A stretch of DNA of 64,000 bases from Clostridia bacterium (GCA_017399405.1 JAFQCT010000004.1:62001-126000), one strand, 5' to 3'; positions 33,674-43,589 are shown, counted from the first letter of the stretch. Made by a program: numbers and translations. The notes: generated from the letters alone by a model not told the origin.

Positions 33674-35152
33674 TCAATCATAAGTTTTATCTAAATCATA
33701 CTTTTTAATGATTTTAGGATATGCGTGTGAGAACCAAAAAACATAAAGGAATTCATATAATGCCTTAAAGCCATCAAGGAAAAAACTAATTGGTCCTTTA
33801 AGTGAAATTGAATGAAGACCATTGATAATAGTTTCTTTAGCAAATTCAAAAGCACCATGCTCCTGCAAAGCACCCTTGTTTGAAAAACTTTTCCACATAT
33901 ACCAGCTTCTGATTACTCGCAAGTCTACATTCGGAACAGCAGAAAGATTTACGCCAAGAGATTCAGTTGCAACAACTTTGCTCATTTCCTTGAAGGTTTT
34001 TGGTGCTTTATAAGTACCGTTTGACACAACCTTGTCATAAAGCTCGGTGCCGGGAAGTGGTGTGAAATGGAAAACAGGGGTAAGGTTAGCTTTTATAGTA
34101 TTAAGAAGTTTTACAGTATCACGAAGTTGGTCAACAGTTTCTTCCGGAAAACCTAAAATAAACGAAGCAATCGTTGTAATACCAATTCGATTAAGAGTTT
34201 CGAAGGTAGGTGCGATTTTACTGTAATCAATATTTTTATGTATAATTTTTTGCATTTCAGGAGAGCCTGTTTCTACGCCAAACAAAATCCAACGACAACC
34301 GGCATCATACATCATCTGGAATTCTTCTTCGTCAAGAAGTCCTATACGCATCTCAATACCCCAATGAAAATCAAGTTTCATATCGTGAATTTTTTGACAA
34401 AAATCAACTGCATCGCTTTTTTTCATACACCAAAGCTCATCAGAGAAATAAACACCGTCAACACCATAATTGTCAATTAAATATTTAACTTCACTTAAAA
34501 CGATATCGTTAGGTCTTTTTCTGTGTGTGCTTTTATGGAATGACTGGTTAGAGCAGAATGCACATCTGCAAGGGCAACCTTTAGATGAATAAACATACAT
34601 CATCTTTTTGCAACCAAGATAATTCTGCATATATTTAGGTGCATCAATAAGTGTGTAGTCTGCTACAGGAAACTCACCGAGGTCAGCAAATTTACGACAA
34701 GGAGTAATCACGGTTTTGTCGTTTTCTTTGTATGCTAAGCCTTCAATATTAGCAAATGACTCGCCTTTCTCAAGAGCGTTCATCATTTCAAGCCAGGTTT
34801 CTTCGCCCTCACCGTATGAAACATAATCAACAAAGCCACTTGCAAGTACTTCTTCGATTTGCATAGATGGCATCTGACCGCCCCATACAACAGGAATTCC
34901 TCTCTTTTTTGCGGCTTGTGAAACCTTAGTAGCGTCTATAATGCCGCGTGATGACATAAGAGAAACACCAATGATGTCAGGCTTAAATGAATCTAACAGT
35001 TTATTGATATTTGATTTATTGACGCAACGGTCCTCAAGCTTTACTTCGTGTCCGTTGGTTTTTATATAAGTTGCTATTGAAAGAAGCCCTAACGGATTAG
35101 AAAGTGCTCTTGTATAATAGCCAACAGAAGGATTAATAAATAAAACTCTCAT
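33674..35152 (-). CDS. B12-binding-domain radical SAM protein
   Basis: 492 residues from the ATG at 35152 (GAGGTGG six bases upstream); a TTG four codons earlier is less likely. Residues 1-140 form a Rossmann-like cobalamin-binding region (MRVLFINPSVGYY, VVWGGQMPSM, YGEGEETW), then the radical SAM barrel with GCPCRCAFCSNQ (CX3CX2C). The C-terminal 100 residues are aromatic-rich. Members methylate, cyclise or rearrange sugars, lipids and hopanoids. Its neighbours suggest an envelope sugar or lipid substrate. It is close to the next gene upstream, so the two probably act together. Confidence 0.86.
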   Translation of the reverse strand: MRVLFINPSVGYYTRALSNPLGLLSIATYIKTNGHEVKLEDRCVNKSNINKLLDSFKPDIIGVSLMSSRGIIDATKVSQAAKKRGIPVVWGGQMPSMQIEEVLASGFVDYVSYGEGEETWLEMMNALEKGESFANIEGLAYKENDKTVITPCRKFADLGEFPVADYTLIDAPKYMQNYLGCKKMMYVYSSKGCPCRCAFCSNQSFHKSTHRKRPNDIVLSEVKYLIDNYGVDGVYFSDELWCMKKSDAVDFCQKIHDMKLDFHWGIEMRIGLLDEEEFQMMYDAGCRWILFGVETGSPEMQKIIHKNIDYSKIAPTFETLNRIGITTIASFILGFPEETVDQLRDTVKLLNTIKANLTPVFHFTPLPGTELYDKVVSNGTYKAPKTFKEMSKVVATESLGVNLSAVPNVDLRVIRSWYMWKSFSNKGALQEHGAFEFAKETIINGLHSISLKGPISFFLDGFKALYEFLYVFWFSHAYPKIIKKYDLDKTYD

Positions 35153-35160
35153 TTTCCACC

Positions 35161-36600
35161 TCAAAAAAGATTTTTCTTTAACAGTTTGATTGCATGTTCT
35201 GCGTAACTTTTGAATTTAGTAAAAGAGGTTATACATTCAACAAATTTTTTGAGAATATATGTTGGTCGCAGATAAAAATGAAGTTGCATCTGTTTTTTCA
35301 TTTTAATAACTTCTTTAAGACTAACGGTGCTTGTACCGATAGTGTTAGGTGCATAATAATCACTGCCCCATGCAAAGTCACTTAATGTATTGTAATCCAC
35401 ACAATACTGATAAAGTTCTGTGCCATAATAAGGCATAGCAATATGTATTTCAATGAAATCGGGATTTAACTTGAGAATTAACTTTTCAGTTGCCTTGATA
35501 TCTTCTTTTGTCTCCCAAGGGAAACCCACCATAAAGAACCCAAAAAGTGGAATACCTGATTTCTTTATAAGTTCGGCTGCACGGACACTATCTTCAATAG
35601 TTGCACCTTTTTTGATAAGCTTCATCGTTTTTTCTGAGCCTGTTTCAAAACCAACAGCAAGCATAAAACAACCTGCTTGTTTCATTTTCTGTAACAACTC
35701 AAAAGATAATGGCTTTGTTCTTGAATTTGCAGTAAACTCAATTTTGCCATTAAGAGGAGAATTGATAATCTTATCGCAAAGTTCAGATGCCCATTCGTTA
35801 TCAATGGTAAAAGTGTCTGCCTTAAAGAAGAAATTTCTTATATTGAATTTGTAATAACATTCTTCTATTTCAGCAAAAACATTTTCTACACTTCTTAAAC
35901 GAACATTTTTACCTGAAATAATAGGAGTAAGACAATAAATACATTGTGACGGGCAACCCTTTGCAACAGAAATTGTCGCCATAGGCTCACCTGTATCAGG
36001 TCGAGTATAAATAGCGTTGTTCATTAACTGTCTTGCAGGGAAGGGGAGTTCGTCCAAATTTTTATTCCAACAATCGAATTTTGTTGAGACAAATTCATTA
36101 CCATTGTGGTAAATAATTCCCGGAATATCATCAAAATTTCCCTCACCTCTTAAAAGACAATCTGTAAGAGGCCCCATTATGAATTCTATTTCACCGCCCA
36201 CCATAGCAGCAACATTACTAAGGTCAAGGGTATCAAGAAGTGACTTTTTCGGATTATAAAAAATTGCACCCTTTATAACAAAAAGACAATCGTGGAATGA
36301 TTTTATCCATTTAATAAAATCAAGGTCGTCATAAATTGTTGCGTTTGTAATGCTTATAAAAATTAAGTCAGGCTTAAATTCTTCAATGTCAGCCTTTACC
36401 TGCTCTTTGGTTGCCATTTCTGTCTGATAATCTTTAAGAAAAACATAATAACCCTTTTCGAGTAAAACTGCTGCCGCGTAACCTATATCATTGCATGCGT
36501 GAACAGTAGCAACTGCAGAATCATCAATATTACATTGAGCACGGTCTTCGCTACGCTGATATTGTTTCCCTGGTGGGTACAGCAACATTACTTTACTCAT
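35161..36600 (-). CDS. B12-binding-domain radical SAM protein
   Basis: 479 residues from the ATG at 36600, which follows GGAGAAG; an in-frame ATG at 36627 has no such site. N-terminal cobalamin-binding-like region (VMLLYPPGKQYQ, PDLIFISITNA, LLRGEGNFDD), radical SAM motif GCPSQCIYC, and conserved ETGSEKTMKLIKKG near the barrel end. No DXHXXG motif is visible, as in many members of this class. First gene of the minus-strand cluster and a distant paralogue of the following gene. Confidence 0.86.
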   Translation of the reverse strand: MSKVMLLYPPGKQYQRSEDRAQCNIDDSAVATVHACNDIGYAAAVLLEKGYYVFLKDYQTEMATKEQVKADIEEFKPDLIFISITNATIYDDLDFIKWIKSFHDCLFVIKGAIFYNPKKSLLDTLDLSNVAAMVGGEIEFIMGPLTDCLLRGEGNFDDIPGIIYHNGNEFVSTKFDCWNKNLDELPFPARQLMNNAIYTRPDTGEPMATISVAKGCPSQCIYCLTPIISGKNVRLRSVENVFAEIEECYYKFNIRNFFFKADTFTIDNEWASELCDKIINSPLNGKIEFTANSRTKPLSFELLQKMKQAGCFMLAVGFETGSEKTMKLIKKGATIEDSVRAAELIKKSGIPLFGFFMVGFPWETKEDIKATEKLILKLNPDFIEIHIAMPYYGTELYQYCVDYNTLSDFAWGSDYYAPNTIGTSTVSLKEVIKMKKQMQLHFYLRPTYILKKFVECITSFTKFKSYAEHAIKLLKKNLF

Positions 36601-36708
36601 TACGCACTTCTCCAAACTAATATTCATAACATTATATCACATAAATAAAGGGAATATCAAGTGTTTTGAAGTCGATTATTGCCAAATTAGCCAAATAACA
36701 CAGAATGT

Positions 36709-36737
36709 TTGACTTGATTTATCTTTTATGTTAAAAT
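36709..36737 (+). promoter_or_regulatory. Promoter of the GT-C-like gene
   Basis: TTGACT (36709-36714), 17-base spacer and TAAAAT (36732-36737), 38 bases before the start codon, divergent from the radical SAM cluster. Confidence 0.68.
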
Positions 36738-36774
36738 TAAATAAATTATTGTAATAATTTTTTAGAGGATATTT

Positions 36775-38631
36775 ATGATGAAAAAGCTACTAAAAAATAC
36801 AAACTTTTTGTTTGTAATAGCAATGTTTTCAGTAATGCTGATACACATATATTTTCTTTTTGCTATTCCTGGTTATGATGATGAAAGTCACTATTTGTCA
36901 ATACCTTTCCGCATTATAAATGGAGACAGCTTAGTTCAACATGAGTGGCATCTGACACAGTTTGCTTCATTGTTTACATACTTGCCTGTTCGTATTTGGT
37001 TGGCAATTAAGGGTTCTGCTGATGGCATATTCATTTTCACAAGATGTGTATATCTTGTAATTCATACATCAGTAGCGGTCACAATATACCGATGTTTCAG
37101 GGAATATGGTAAATGGGCAATTTTGGCATCAATAATGTTTTTTGTACAGGTTCCTTATGGTATTCAGGCAATCAGTTACCACACTATGTTTGTTGCCTTT
37201 TTATTGTTGTTTACTCTTTGTTTGTTATCAATTTACAAGAGTCAGTCTAAAAAGTCCTATATTCTTGCGGGTATGTGTTTTGCTTGCTGTTGTGTAAGTA
37301 ACCCGCTTTTCTGTATTGTATTTGTGTTATATCTTGTTGGTTGTGCTTTGTGGACAAAGCGAGATGCAATTAAAAATTATATATTTAACCTTAAAACAAA
37401 AAACACTTCAAACAAAGGCAAAAAGCTTACTAAAAAGCAAAAAAAAGAGCAAAAAAAGCAAGTGCTTGAAGCTTTCCCTGAAATAGAAAACTATAATTGC
37501 TTTTTCACTAAAGAAGCAATTACCAAAATTACTTATGGAATTCTTATAGTCGCAATTATAGCAGTTGTTTACTTCTTTTTTGCAGGCGGTACAATTAGTT
37601 CAATTTTTGATAATATAGAAAATCTTTTTAATAGTAGTAGTGAATATGATATTAAATCAGGCTCTATATTCTCAAAACTTTTTGAAACACTTAACTATTT
37701 CACTAAAGTAAGTCTTTTTATGCCATGGATATTACCATTGTTGCTTATAGTAATGTCAATTGATAAAAAAAGAAAAACTGACTCTCACAGAAGGGCATAC
37801 CTTATAGTTTCAATATTATTGATGATAGTAATTATATTGGGTATTGTGTTGAATACAGAAGTTTACACACTTGCTATTTCATTACCATTTTGTGTATTTT
37901 CTGTTGTATGCTATATGTTGACGGAAAAGAAAAACAAGGTTTTGTTTAACTGTATGTTTGTACCTTGCTTAATAGCTTCAGTTTTCCACTATCTTGCGGC
38001 AGATACACATTGGGCAGCAATAGGAATAGTGTTGGCAATCAGTAATGTAGCCGGAGTGTTTTTTGCAAGAGATTTGTGGAAAGAAATGCGTATTACTTCA
38101 ACAAGTGATGATGAAGTAACTCGTAAAAAGAAAACACCATTAATGAGAGGCGTAATTATTGTTGCTTTTTGTATGCAAATAATATTCTATAGTGTATTCT
38201 ATCAATGTGGTTATTTTTACGAAAAAGATTCACTAAAGGTAACAACGGGACCTTATGCGGGATTGTATATGACGCAGGAGAAATGCGACTCGTATAACAA
38301 AACGATAAATGATTTGAATGTAATAAAAAGCATTTCTGATGAAGATGACCCTGTATTGGTAGCTTCGTTCAGAATATGGACTTATTTGTATCTTGACCGT
38401 CCCATTGCTATATACACCACATGGTATAGGGGTGGTTTTGATATGAAAGTTATGGCTGATTATTACAAAGAAAACCCCTCAAGAATACCCAAATATATTT
38501 ATATTGAGTCGCCAAATCTTGATGAAAGTGCCATAAGGTATAAAATAAACATTCTTAGTGAAATGTTTGAAGTCACAAGACAGGATTTGTCAAACGGTGT
38601 GCTTTTAACGGTAGAAGATTGTAAAATTTGA
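36775..38631 (+). CDS. Polytopic membrane protein, GT-C glycosyltransferase-like
   Basis: 618 residues with about 12 membrane helices. The first outside loop has an acidic motif GYDDESHY, the position and type of the catalytic acid in GT-C transferases that use polyprenyl-phosphate sugars. A large, very lysine-rich cytoplasmic insertion (about residues 205-235) separates two helix groups, and about 130 C-terminal residues lie outside the membrane. I infer a lipid-linked sugar transferase working with the GT2 enzyme of the divergent cluster; direct family assignment is only moderate. Start may be 36775 or 36778, both after AGAGGAT. Confidence 0.62.
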   Translation: MMKKLLKNTNFLFVIAMFSVMLIHIYFLFAIPGYDDESHYLSIPFRIINGDSLVQHEWHLTQFASLFTYLPVRIWLAIKGSADGIFIFTRCVYLVIHTSVAVTIYRCFREYGKWAILASIMFFVQVPYGIQAISYHTMFVAFLLLFTLCLLSIYKSQSKKSYILAGMCFACCCVSNPLFCIVFVLYLVGCALWTKRDAIKNYIFNLKTKNTSNKGKKLTKKQKKEQKKQVLEAFPEIENYNCFFTKEAITKITYGILIVAIIAVVYFFFAGGTISSIFDNIENLFNSSSEYDIKSGSIFSKLFETLNYFTKVSLFMPWILPLLLIVMSIDKKRKTDSHRRAYLIVSILLMIVIILGIVLNTEVYTLAISLPFCVFSVVCYMLTEKKNKVLFNCMFVPCLIASVFHYLAADTHWAAIGIVLAISNVAGVFFARDLWKEMRITSTSDDEVTRKKKTPLMRGVIIVAFCMQIIFYSVFYQCGYFYEKDSLKVTTGPYAGLYMTQEKCDSYNKTINDLNVIKSISDEDDPVLVASFRIWTYLYLDRPIAIYTTWYRGGFDMKVMADYYKENPSRIPKYIYIESPNLDESAIRYKINILSEMFEVTRQDLSNGVLLTVEDCKI

Positions 38632-38649
38632 AAAGTGAATATATGAAAA

Positions 38650-38687
38650 AATACCGAACAGATTAGTTTCTGTTCGGTATTTTTATT
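38650..38687. terminator. Bidirectional terminator, right copy of the 35-bp direct repeat
   Basis: Stem AATACCGAACAGA/TCTGTTCGGTATT (38650-38681) followed by TTTTATT, between the convergent GT-C-like gene and metA. It is the near-identical partner of 31931-31965, in the same orientation. Confidence 0.86.
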
Positions 38688-39600
38688 TAATCTCATTAAC
38701 ATCATAAGGTGTGCGTTGATACACAAAATAGTTAAGCCAATTTTGGAATAACAAACTGCCTGCACCTCGCCAAGTAAGCGGAGGGGTGAGTCGAGTATCG
38801 TCATTAGGGAAATAGTTGTATGGGATTTTAATGTCTAATCCCTTGTGCAAATCCCTGAAATACTCGCGAGCAAGTGTGTCGCTGTCATATTCACTGTGAC
38901 CTGTGCAGTAGAAGTTTCTGCAATCCATATCAGCCACAATGTGAACACCCGAAATTTCTGAATAAGAAAGAATCTGCAAATCTTTTACAAGTGCAATATC
39001 CTCTTTTTTAGTCTCTGTATGACGGGAGTGTGGTACATAGAATAAATCACTGAAACCACGAAGCAATGGATGATACATATCAAGTGGCTTGTGTGGGAAA
39101 ATACCAAACATTTTCTCGGGCAACTTGTATTTTGGAATACCATAGTGGTAATAAAGTGCCGCTTGAGCACCCCAACAGATGTGGAACGACGAATAAACAT
39201 GGCTCTTTGCCCAATCAAAGATTTTGCAAAGTTCTTCCCAATAGTCAACCTCTTCAAAGGGCATCATTTCAACGGGAGCACCTGTAACAATCATACCGTC
39301 AAACTTCTGGTCTTTAATATCATCAAAAGTCTTGTAAAATTTGAGCATATGCTCTTTACTTGTATTCTTGCTTTCGTGAGTTGCAACTTGTAAAAGTTCA
39401 ACTTCAACCTGTAAAGGCGAATTACTTAACAATCTCAAAATTTGAGTTTCAGTCTCAATTTTTGTAGGCATTAAGTTAAGAAGAATGATTTTCAGCGGAC
39501 GAATGTCCTGAAGACTTGCTCTTTGCTCTGTCATAACGAAAATATTCTCTAATTCAAGATTGTGTCTTGCGGGTAATTGGTCGTCAATTTTAATAGGCAT
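38683..39600 (-). CDS. metA: Homoserine O-acetyltransferase (MetA family)
   Basis: 305 residues from the ATG at 39600, after AGAGGTGG. MetA-family hallmarks: [11 protein letters not shown] start, catalytic Cys142 in [17 protein letters not shown] and GHSEYD. Residue 111 is glutamate ([10 protein letters not shown]); in this family Glu111 goes with acetyl-CoA and glycine with succinyl-CoA, so O-acetylhomoserine is the expected product for methionine synthesis. The gene stands alone between terminator and promoter region. Confidence 0.95.
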   Translation of the reverse strand: MPIKIDDQLPARHNLELENIFVMTEQRASLQDIRPLKIILLNLMPTKIETETQILRLLSNSPLQVEVELLQVATHESKNTSKEHMLKFYKTFDDIKDQKFDGMIVTGAPVEMMPFEEVDYWEELCKIFDWAKSHVYSSFHICWGAQAALYYHYGIPKYKLPEKMFGIFPHKPLDMYHPLLRGFSDLFYVPHSRHTETKKEDIALVKDLQILSYSEISGVHIVADMDCRNFYCTGHSEYDSDTLAREYFRDLHKGLDIKIPYNYFPNDDTRLTPPLTWRGAGSLLFQNWLNYFVYQRTPYDVNEIK

Positions 39601-39693
39601 TCTGTCCACCTCTTTTCTTTAATATGCAAGTCTGTATTTTATCATAATAAAAATAGAATGTCAATGTAAGTTGAAAGCTTGATTTACTGGAAA

Positions 39694-40266
39694 TTATATT
39701 TCATCTTCGGGATAAATGTCTTCTTCAGCAATAGTTACTGGTGGCGTAATGGAATCAAAAATACCATTAACAGTTCGCATAAATGAATCCCAAGGAACAT
39801 CTGAAAAGCATACTAAAGAAATATTATAAATCGGTTTAGAACTTCCAAGTAGTTTGAAGTTAAGTTTATCCATTTTTGATTCATTAGAATCGTGTTGATA
39901 TAGAATGATTTGTAAAGACTTGGGGTATGTTTTGGTAAGACCAATAAAACTAATGTCTTGCCAACGAAAACTTTTTTTCACAAATAAAGTGTTAATATGT
40001 ATTGCATAATTATCGATTTCAATTTTCCCTTTTCGTAGAATTCCCCAATAAAGCCAGTTTATGATGCAGAAAACAACAAAAAGACTGCTGCTAATTATTA
40101 AAAATACATCTTTATATGTTGGGGTAGAGTAGTCGGGAAGAAATATAAGAACTAAAGTGAAAACAATAGCCATCGATAAGTGTAAAATATGCATTGAAAT
40201 AGGCATAGATGCTCGAAATTCAGCGGGCAAATAATATTTACCTGTGTTATTGTCAATTTTTCTCAT
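39694..40266 (-). CDS. Uncharacterised membrane protein with PH-like C-terminal region
   Basis: 190 residues. Two hydrophobic helices (about 25-43 and 53-74) are followed by a soluble region of beta-strand character (IEIDNYAIHINTLFVKKSFRWQD starts it; cut here to note residues 81-103 only) resembling YdbT/PH-like domains, and an acidic tail EEDIYPEDEI. I do not recognise a named family. Neighbours on the same strand are tsaC, prfA and another unknown membrane protein, but a 41-base gap upstream gives no functional hint. Confidence 0.6.
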   Translation of the reverse strand: MRKIDNNTGKYYLPAEFRASMPISMHILHLSMAIVFTLVLIFLPDYSTPTYKDVFLIISSSLFVVFCIINWLYWGILRKGKIEIDNYAIHINTLFVKKSFRWQDISFIGLTKTYPKSLQIILYQHDSNESKMDKLNFKLLGSSKPIYNISLVCFSDVPWDSFMRTVNGIFDSITPPVTIAEEDIYPEDEI

Positions 40267-40307
40267 GTTAACACCTCATCATAATTGGATGCCATTGTTC
40301 ATAACTC

Positions 40308-41327
40308 TTATATTACTTTTATCTTAAATCCACTTGCACGGATTAAACGATTATAAACCGCCAAACCCATACCTTTTGTGTCGGGGCAACGGGCATAAAC
40401 TTTTGTAGCACCCATTTCGTCTAATTCGCGAAGAGCATCAAAAAGACGGGCAGACTGACTGTAACCATCACTTTCGTCACCGTATGTAACAGATTTGCAA
40501 GAAAGTTTTTCATTTTCGCCATCAAAACATAATGCAGTAATATTATCTTCACTTTCGCAAAGAGTCTTAAAAGTTTCAAAATCACTTTTTATAATTGTAA
40601 TATCTGCACTTGGTGCGTAATGCTTGTATTTCATACCTGGTGAAGATGCAACCGCACCGTCTTCTAACTTGTTTAGCACCGCATCATCAACTACAATTTC
40701 GCCAATAAGTGCAGTCATTTCTTCAAGTGTTACACCACCGGGACGAAGAAGTCTTGGTGGGTCTTCAGCAAATGAAATAACGGTTGACTCAACACCGATT
40801 TCGCAGTTTCCACCGTCAATTATAAGCGGAATACGACCATTCATATCATCATAAACATATTTTGCATTTGTAGGACTTGGACTACCCGAAAGGTTTGCAG
40901 ACGGTGCTGCAAGCGGAAGTCCACAAGCCTCAATTATCGCTCTTGCGTAGTCACTTTTCGGCATACGGATTGCAACTGTCGGGAGATTCCCCGAAACAAC
41001 ATTTGAAACCTTGTCACTCTTTTTCATAATCATTGTAAGAGGTGCAGGCCAAAAGGCATCTGCCATAACCTTAACTTTTTCGGGGATTTCTGCAACCAAA
41101 GGTGCTAAATCTTCAAATTTTGCAATATGCACAATAAGTGGATTATCACTCGGTCTGCCCTTTGCAACAAAGATTTTCTTAACTGCATTTTCACAGAGGG
41201 CATTTGCCGCAAGTCCGTAAACAGTTTCGGTAGGAATACTCACAACTTCACCGTTTTTAAGAAGTTCTGCAGATTTTTCTAATGCTTTGTCATATTCAGT
41301 TGTAATGTTAATTACTACTGTTTCCAT
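40308..41327 (-). CDS. Threonylcarbamoyl-AMP synthase (Sua5/YwlC type)
   Basis: 339 residues from the ATG at 41327, a start overlapping the preceding gene by 20 bases. N-terminal YrdC/Sua5 domain with GEVVSIPTETVYGLAANA, KGRPSDNPLIVH and PSANLSGSPSPT, and a C-terminal Sua5 domain after SSPGMKYKHYAPSADI. It makes threonylcarbamoyl-AMP for the t6A37 modification of tRNAs reading ANN codons. The long two-domain form is typical of Firmicutes. Confidence 0.94.
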   Translation of the reverse strand: METVVINITTEYDKALEKSAELLKNGEVVSIPTETVYGLAANALCENAVKKIFVAKGRPSDNPLIVHIAKFEDLAPLVAEIPEKVKVMADAFWPAPLTMIMKKSDKVSNVVSGNLPTVAIRMPKSDYARAIIEACGLPLAAPSANLSGSPSPTNAKYVYDDMNGRIPLIIDGGNCEIGVESTVISFAEDPPRLLRPGGVTLEEMTALIGEIVVDDAVLNKLEDGAVASSPGMKYKHYAPSADITIIKSDFETFKTLCESEDNITALCFDGENEKLSCKSVTYGDESDGYSQSARLFDALRELDEMGATKVYARCPDTKGMGLAVYNRLIRASGFKIKVI

Positions 41328-42186
41328 TTTCAAGATATTCCTTTGCTTTGCGGTAATCACTCAACTGCTCGTTGCCAATATTCACAAGCTGTTGTGCGTA
41401 ATATGTAGCCTTATCAGAGTCGCCTTGGTTTTTATAAAAGACGAAGAGTCTGTGATATGCTGAAATATATGCCATAGGGGTAGGCATTTTGTTTTTCTTT
41501 CTCTTTTTGCCTGTTGTTTCGTCAAGACTCATATGTGCAAAAACTCTTGCTTCAAAGTTTTGTGCATTACTGCTTTCGTTTGCAAAAAAAGCCTCTGCAA
41601 AAAGATTGATATCTGTAAGATTATAATTATAAACGCGTTTGAAAATACCAACCATTTCCGCATTGCTTCTGTATTCGTTTACTATTCGCATTTCCTCGTT
41701 AAAGAGTTGTATATTTCCTTTTTCAAGTGCAACATTAGCCATAAGTGTATGGGTAAGAGCTAAATCACTTGCGGGAATTTTCTTTAGATTGAAATGTTGC
41801 CAGAAAAGATGAAGTTCATTTTCTGCTCTGTCAAATTCGCCCATATTCACAAGACAGGCAATTCTACAAATACAGTAGCTTGGAAGAAACTTTGTGCTTT
41901 TTTTGTTTGTTGCTTCAATCAATTGATTATAAGCGTCAAGAGCACGGTTTATATCAAGTGCAACATTAGAAAGCTCATTTATTTGCTTGATTTTTCTCGA
42001 AGGAATCATTATAACATAAAGTCCGCCAAAGTAAGTTACCAGCATAAGAAGTAGCGGTAGCATAAACATATTTTCAAAAATGTTATCAACAACCATTAAA
42101 CCGGTAATTATAACGAAATATGCCACCACAATAGCGGAATAATGACAAAGCACAAATTTTTCAAACTTGTTAATTTTGAAATCCAT
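41308..42186 (-). CDS. Membrane protein with TPR-like helical repeats, unknown function
   Basis: 292 residues. Two N-terminal membrane helices (about 14-36 and 41-61) precede a long alpha-helical cytoplasmic region with TPR-like pairs (for example EFDRAENELHLFWQHF and DSDKATYYAQQLVNIGNEQ). Such proteins usually scaffold other proteins. It lies between prfA (12 bases upstream) and tsaC (20-base overlap), so it belongs to a translation-related operon, but its role is unknown. Confidence 0.65.
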   Translation of the reverse strand: MDFKINKFEKFVLCHYSAIVVAYFVIITGLMVVDNIFENMFMLPLLLMLVTYFGGLYVIMIPSRKIKQINELSNVALDINRALDAYNQLIEATNKKSTKFLPSYCICRIACLVNMGEFDRAENELHLFWQHFNLKKIPASDLALTHTLMANVALEKGNIQLFNEEMRIVNEYRSNAEMVGIFKRVYNYNLTDINLFAEAFFANESSNAQNFEARVFAHMSLDETTGKKRKKNKMPTPMAYISAYHRLFVFYKNQGDSDKATYYAQQLVNIGNEQLSDYRKAKEYLENGNSSN

Positions 42187-42198
42187 AATATCACCCGA

Positions 42199-43269
42199 TT
42201 ATTCGTTTGCTTTAAGTTTTTCGGCAGTATCAGCAGTTATGAGTGCATCAATAATTTCATCAATGTCACCATTCATAATCTGCTCAATTTTATAAAGTGT
42301 AAGACCAATTCTGTGGTCGCTAACTCTACCTTGTGGGAAGTTATATGTGCGGATACGCTCGCTACGGTCACCTGTACCAACCTGACTCTTTCGCTGACCT
42401 GCAATTTCAGCGTCGTGCTTTGCTTGTTCAATTTCCAAAAGTCGTGAACGAAGAACTTTAAGAGCTTTATCTTTATTTTTGTGCTGACTGCGTTCGTCCT
42501 GACACTCAACAACCATACCCGTAGGTAAGTGAGTAACACGGATTGCAGACGAAGTCTTGTTGACTTTCTGTCCACCCGCACCGCTTGAACGGAACACATC
42601 AATCTGTAATTCGGCAGGGTTTAACTCAAAATCAACATCTTCTGCTTCAGGAAGCACCGCAACAGTAACGGTTGAAGTCTGAATTCTGCCCTGACTTTCA
42701 GTTTCAGGCACACGCTGAACTCTATGAACACCGCTTTCAAACTTAAAGCGTGAATATGCACCGTCACCGTCAACAGAGAAAATAACTTCTTTATAACCAC
42801 CTAATTCAGTTGGGTTTTCGCTGAGTATTTCCATTTTCCAACCACGAGCCTCAGCATACATTGTGTACATTCTGAAAAGTGAGTTTGCAAAAAGTGCTGC
42901 CTCTTCGCCACCTGCACCGCCACGGATTTCAATAATAACATTTTTGTCGTCATTAGGGTCACGGGGGAGAAGAAGTATTTTAAGTTCTTCCCAACAAATA
43001 TCAAGTTGCTCTTTGGCAGTTTCAAACTCTTCTTGCACCATTTCTTTGAAATCTTTGTCCATTCCGCCTTCGTCAAGTAACATTTTTGACTCTTCAAAAG
43101 TGTCTTTATAACCTTTGTATTCGCGGAACTTTTCAACAACGGGAGTTAACTGTTTTAACTCTTTCATTAACTTTGTATATAACTGTTGGTCGCTTACAGT
43201 TGCAGGGTCACATAACTGCTCATTTACACTTTCAAATCTTGCTTCAATACCTAATAACTTATCAAACAT
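42199..43269 (-). CDS. prfA: Peptide chain release factor 1
   Basis: 356 residues, standard RF1 length. The GGQ motif is at 232-234 in [13 protein letters not shown]. The codon-recognition tripeptide position reads PET (188-190) in [14 protein letters not shown], the form common in Firmicutes RF1. It releases polypeptides at UAA and UAG. Its start overlaps the end of the DUF951 gene by 8 bases (ATGTTTGA). Confidence 0.97.
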   Translation of the reverse strand: MFDKLLGIEARFESVNEQLCDPATVSDQQLYTKLMKELKQLTPVVEKFREYKGYKDTFEESKMLLDEGGMDKDFKEMVQEEFETAKEQLDICWEELKILLLPRDPNDDKNVIIEIRGGAGGEEAALFANSLFRMYTMYAEARGWKMEILSENPTELGGYKEVIFSVDGDGAYSRFKFESGVHRVQRVPETESQGRIQTSTVTVAVLPEAEDVDFELNPAELQIDVFRSSGAGGQKVNKTSSAIRVTHLPTGMVVECQDERSQHKNKDKALKVLRSRLLEIEQAKHDAEIAGQRKSQVGTGDRSERIRTYNFPQGRVSDHRIGLTLYKIEQIMNGDIDEIIDALITADTAEKLKANE

Positions 43270-43459
43270 TTACCTGTTCTCCATCTCTCAAAACTTTTTT
43301 TATGTTTTTTTCAATCTTAATTCTTGGTACCATAACTTCGCGTTCGCACTTAACACAACGAATGCGAAAATCCATTCCTGCACGAAGTACTAAAAACTGT
43401 TTTTCTCCGCAAGGGTGTGGCTTTTTCATTTCAAGAATATCGTTTACTCTTATATCCAT
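43262..43459 (-). CDS. DUF951 family protein
   Basis: 65 residues from the ATG at 43459, preceded by GAGGT; upstream in-frame codons have no ribosome binding site. It matches the small DUF951 family: [18 protein letters not shown] start, CVKC pair (Cys35, Cys38) and a lone Cys17, suggesting a small metal site and an OB or S1-like beta barrel. The function is not established. Coupled to prfA by an 8-base overlap. Confidence 0.85.
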   Translation of the reverse strand: MDIRVNDILEMKKPHPCGEKQFLVLRAGMDFRIRCVKCEREVMVPRIKIEKNIKKVLRDGEQVNV

Positions 43460-43589
43460 AAAATCTACCTCAAAATATATTACATTATATAGTACCACAA
43501 ATAATGTAAAAATAAAATACCTTTTTTATTCTCTTTTAACGCTTTCTTTCATATTCTTTATTATCAATTCTAAAATAAAGGTGATAAAT

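Noticed and set aside
43086-43589. N-terminal extension of the S1-domain protein frame
   Set aside because: This upstream portion overlaps prfA and DUF951 on the other strand, reads as low-complexity sequence, and the ATG at 43590 has AAAGGTG.
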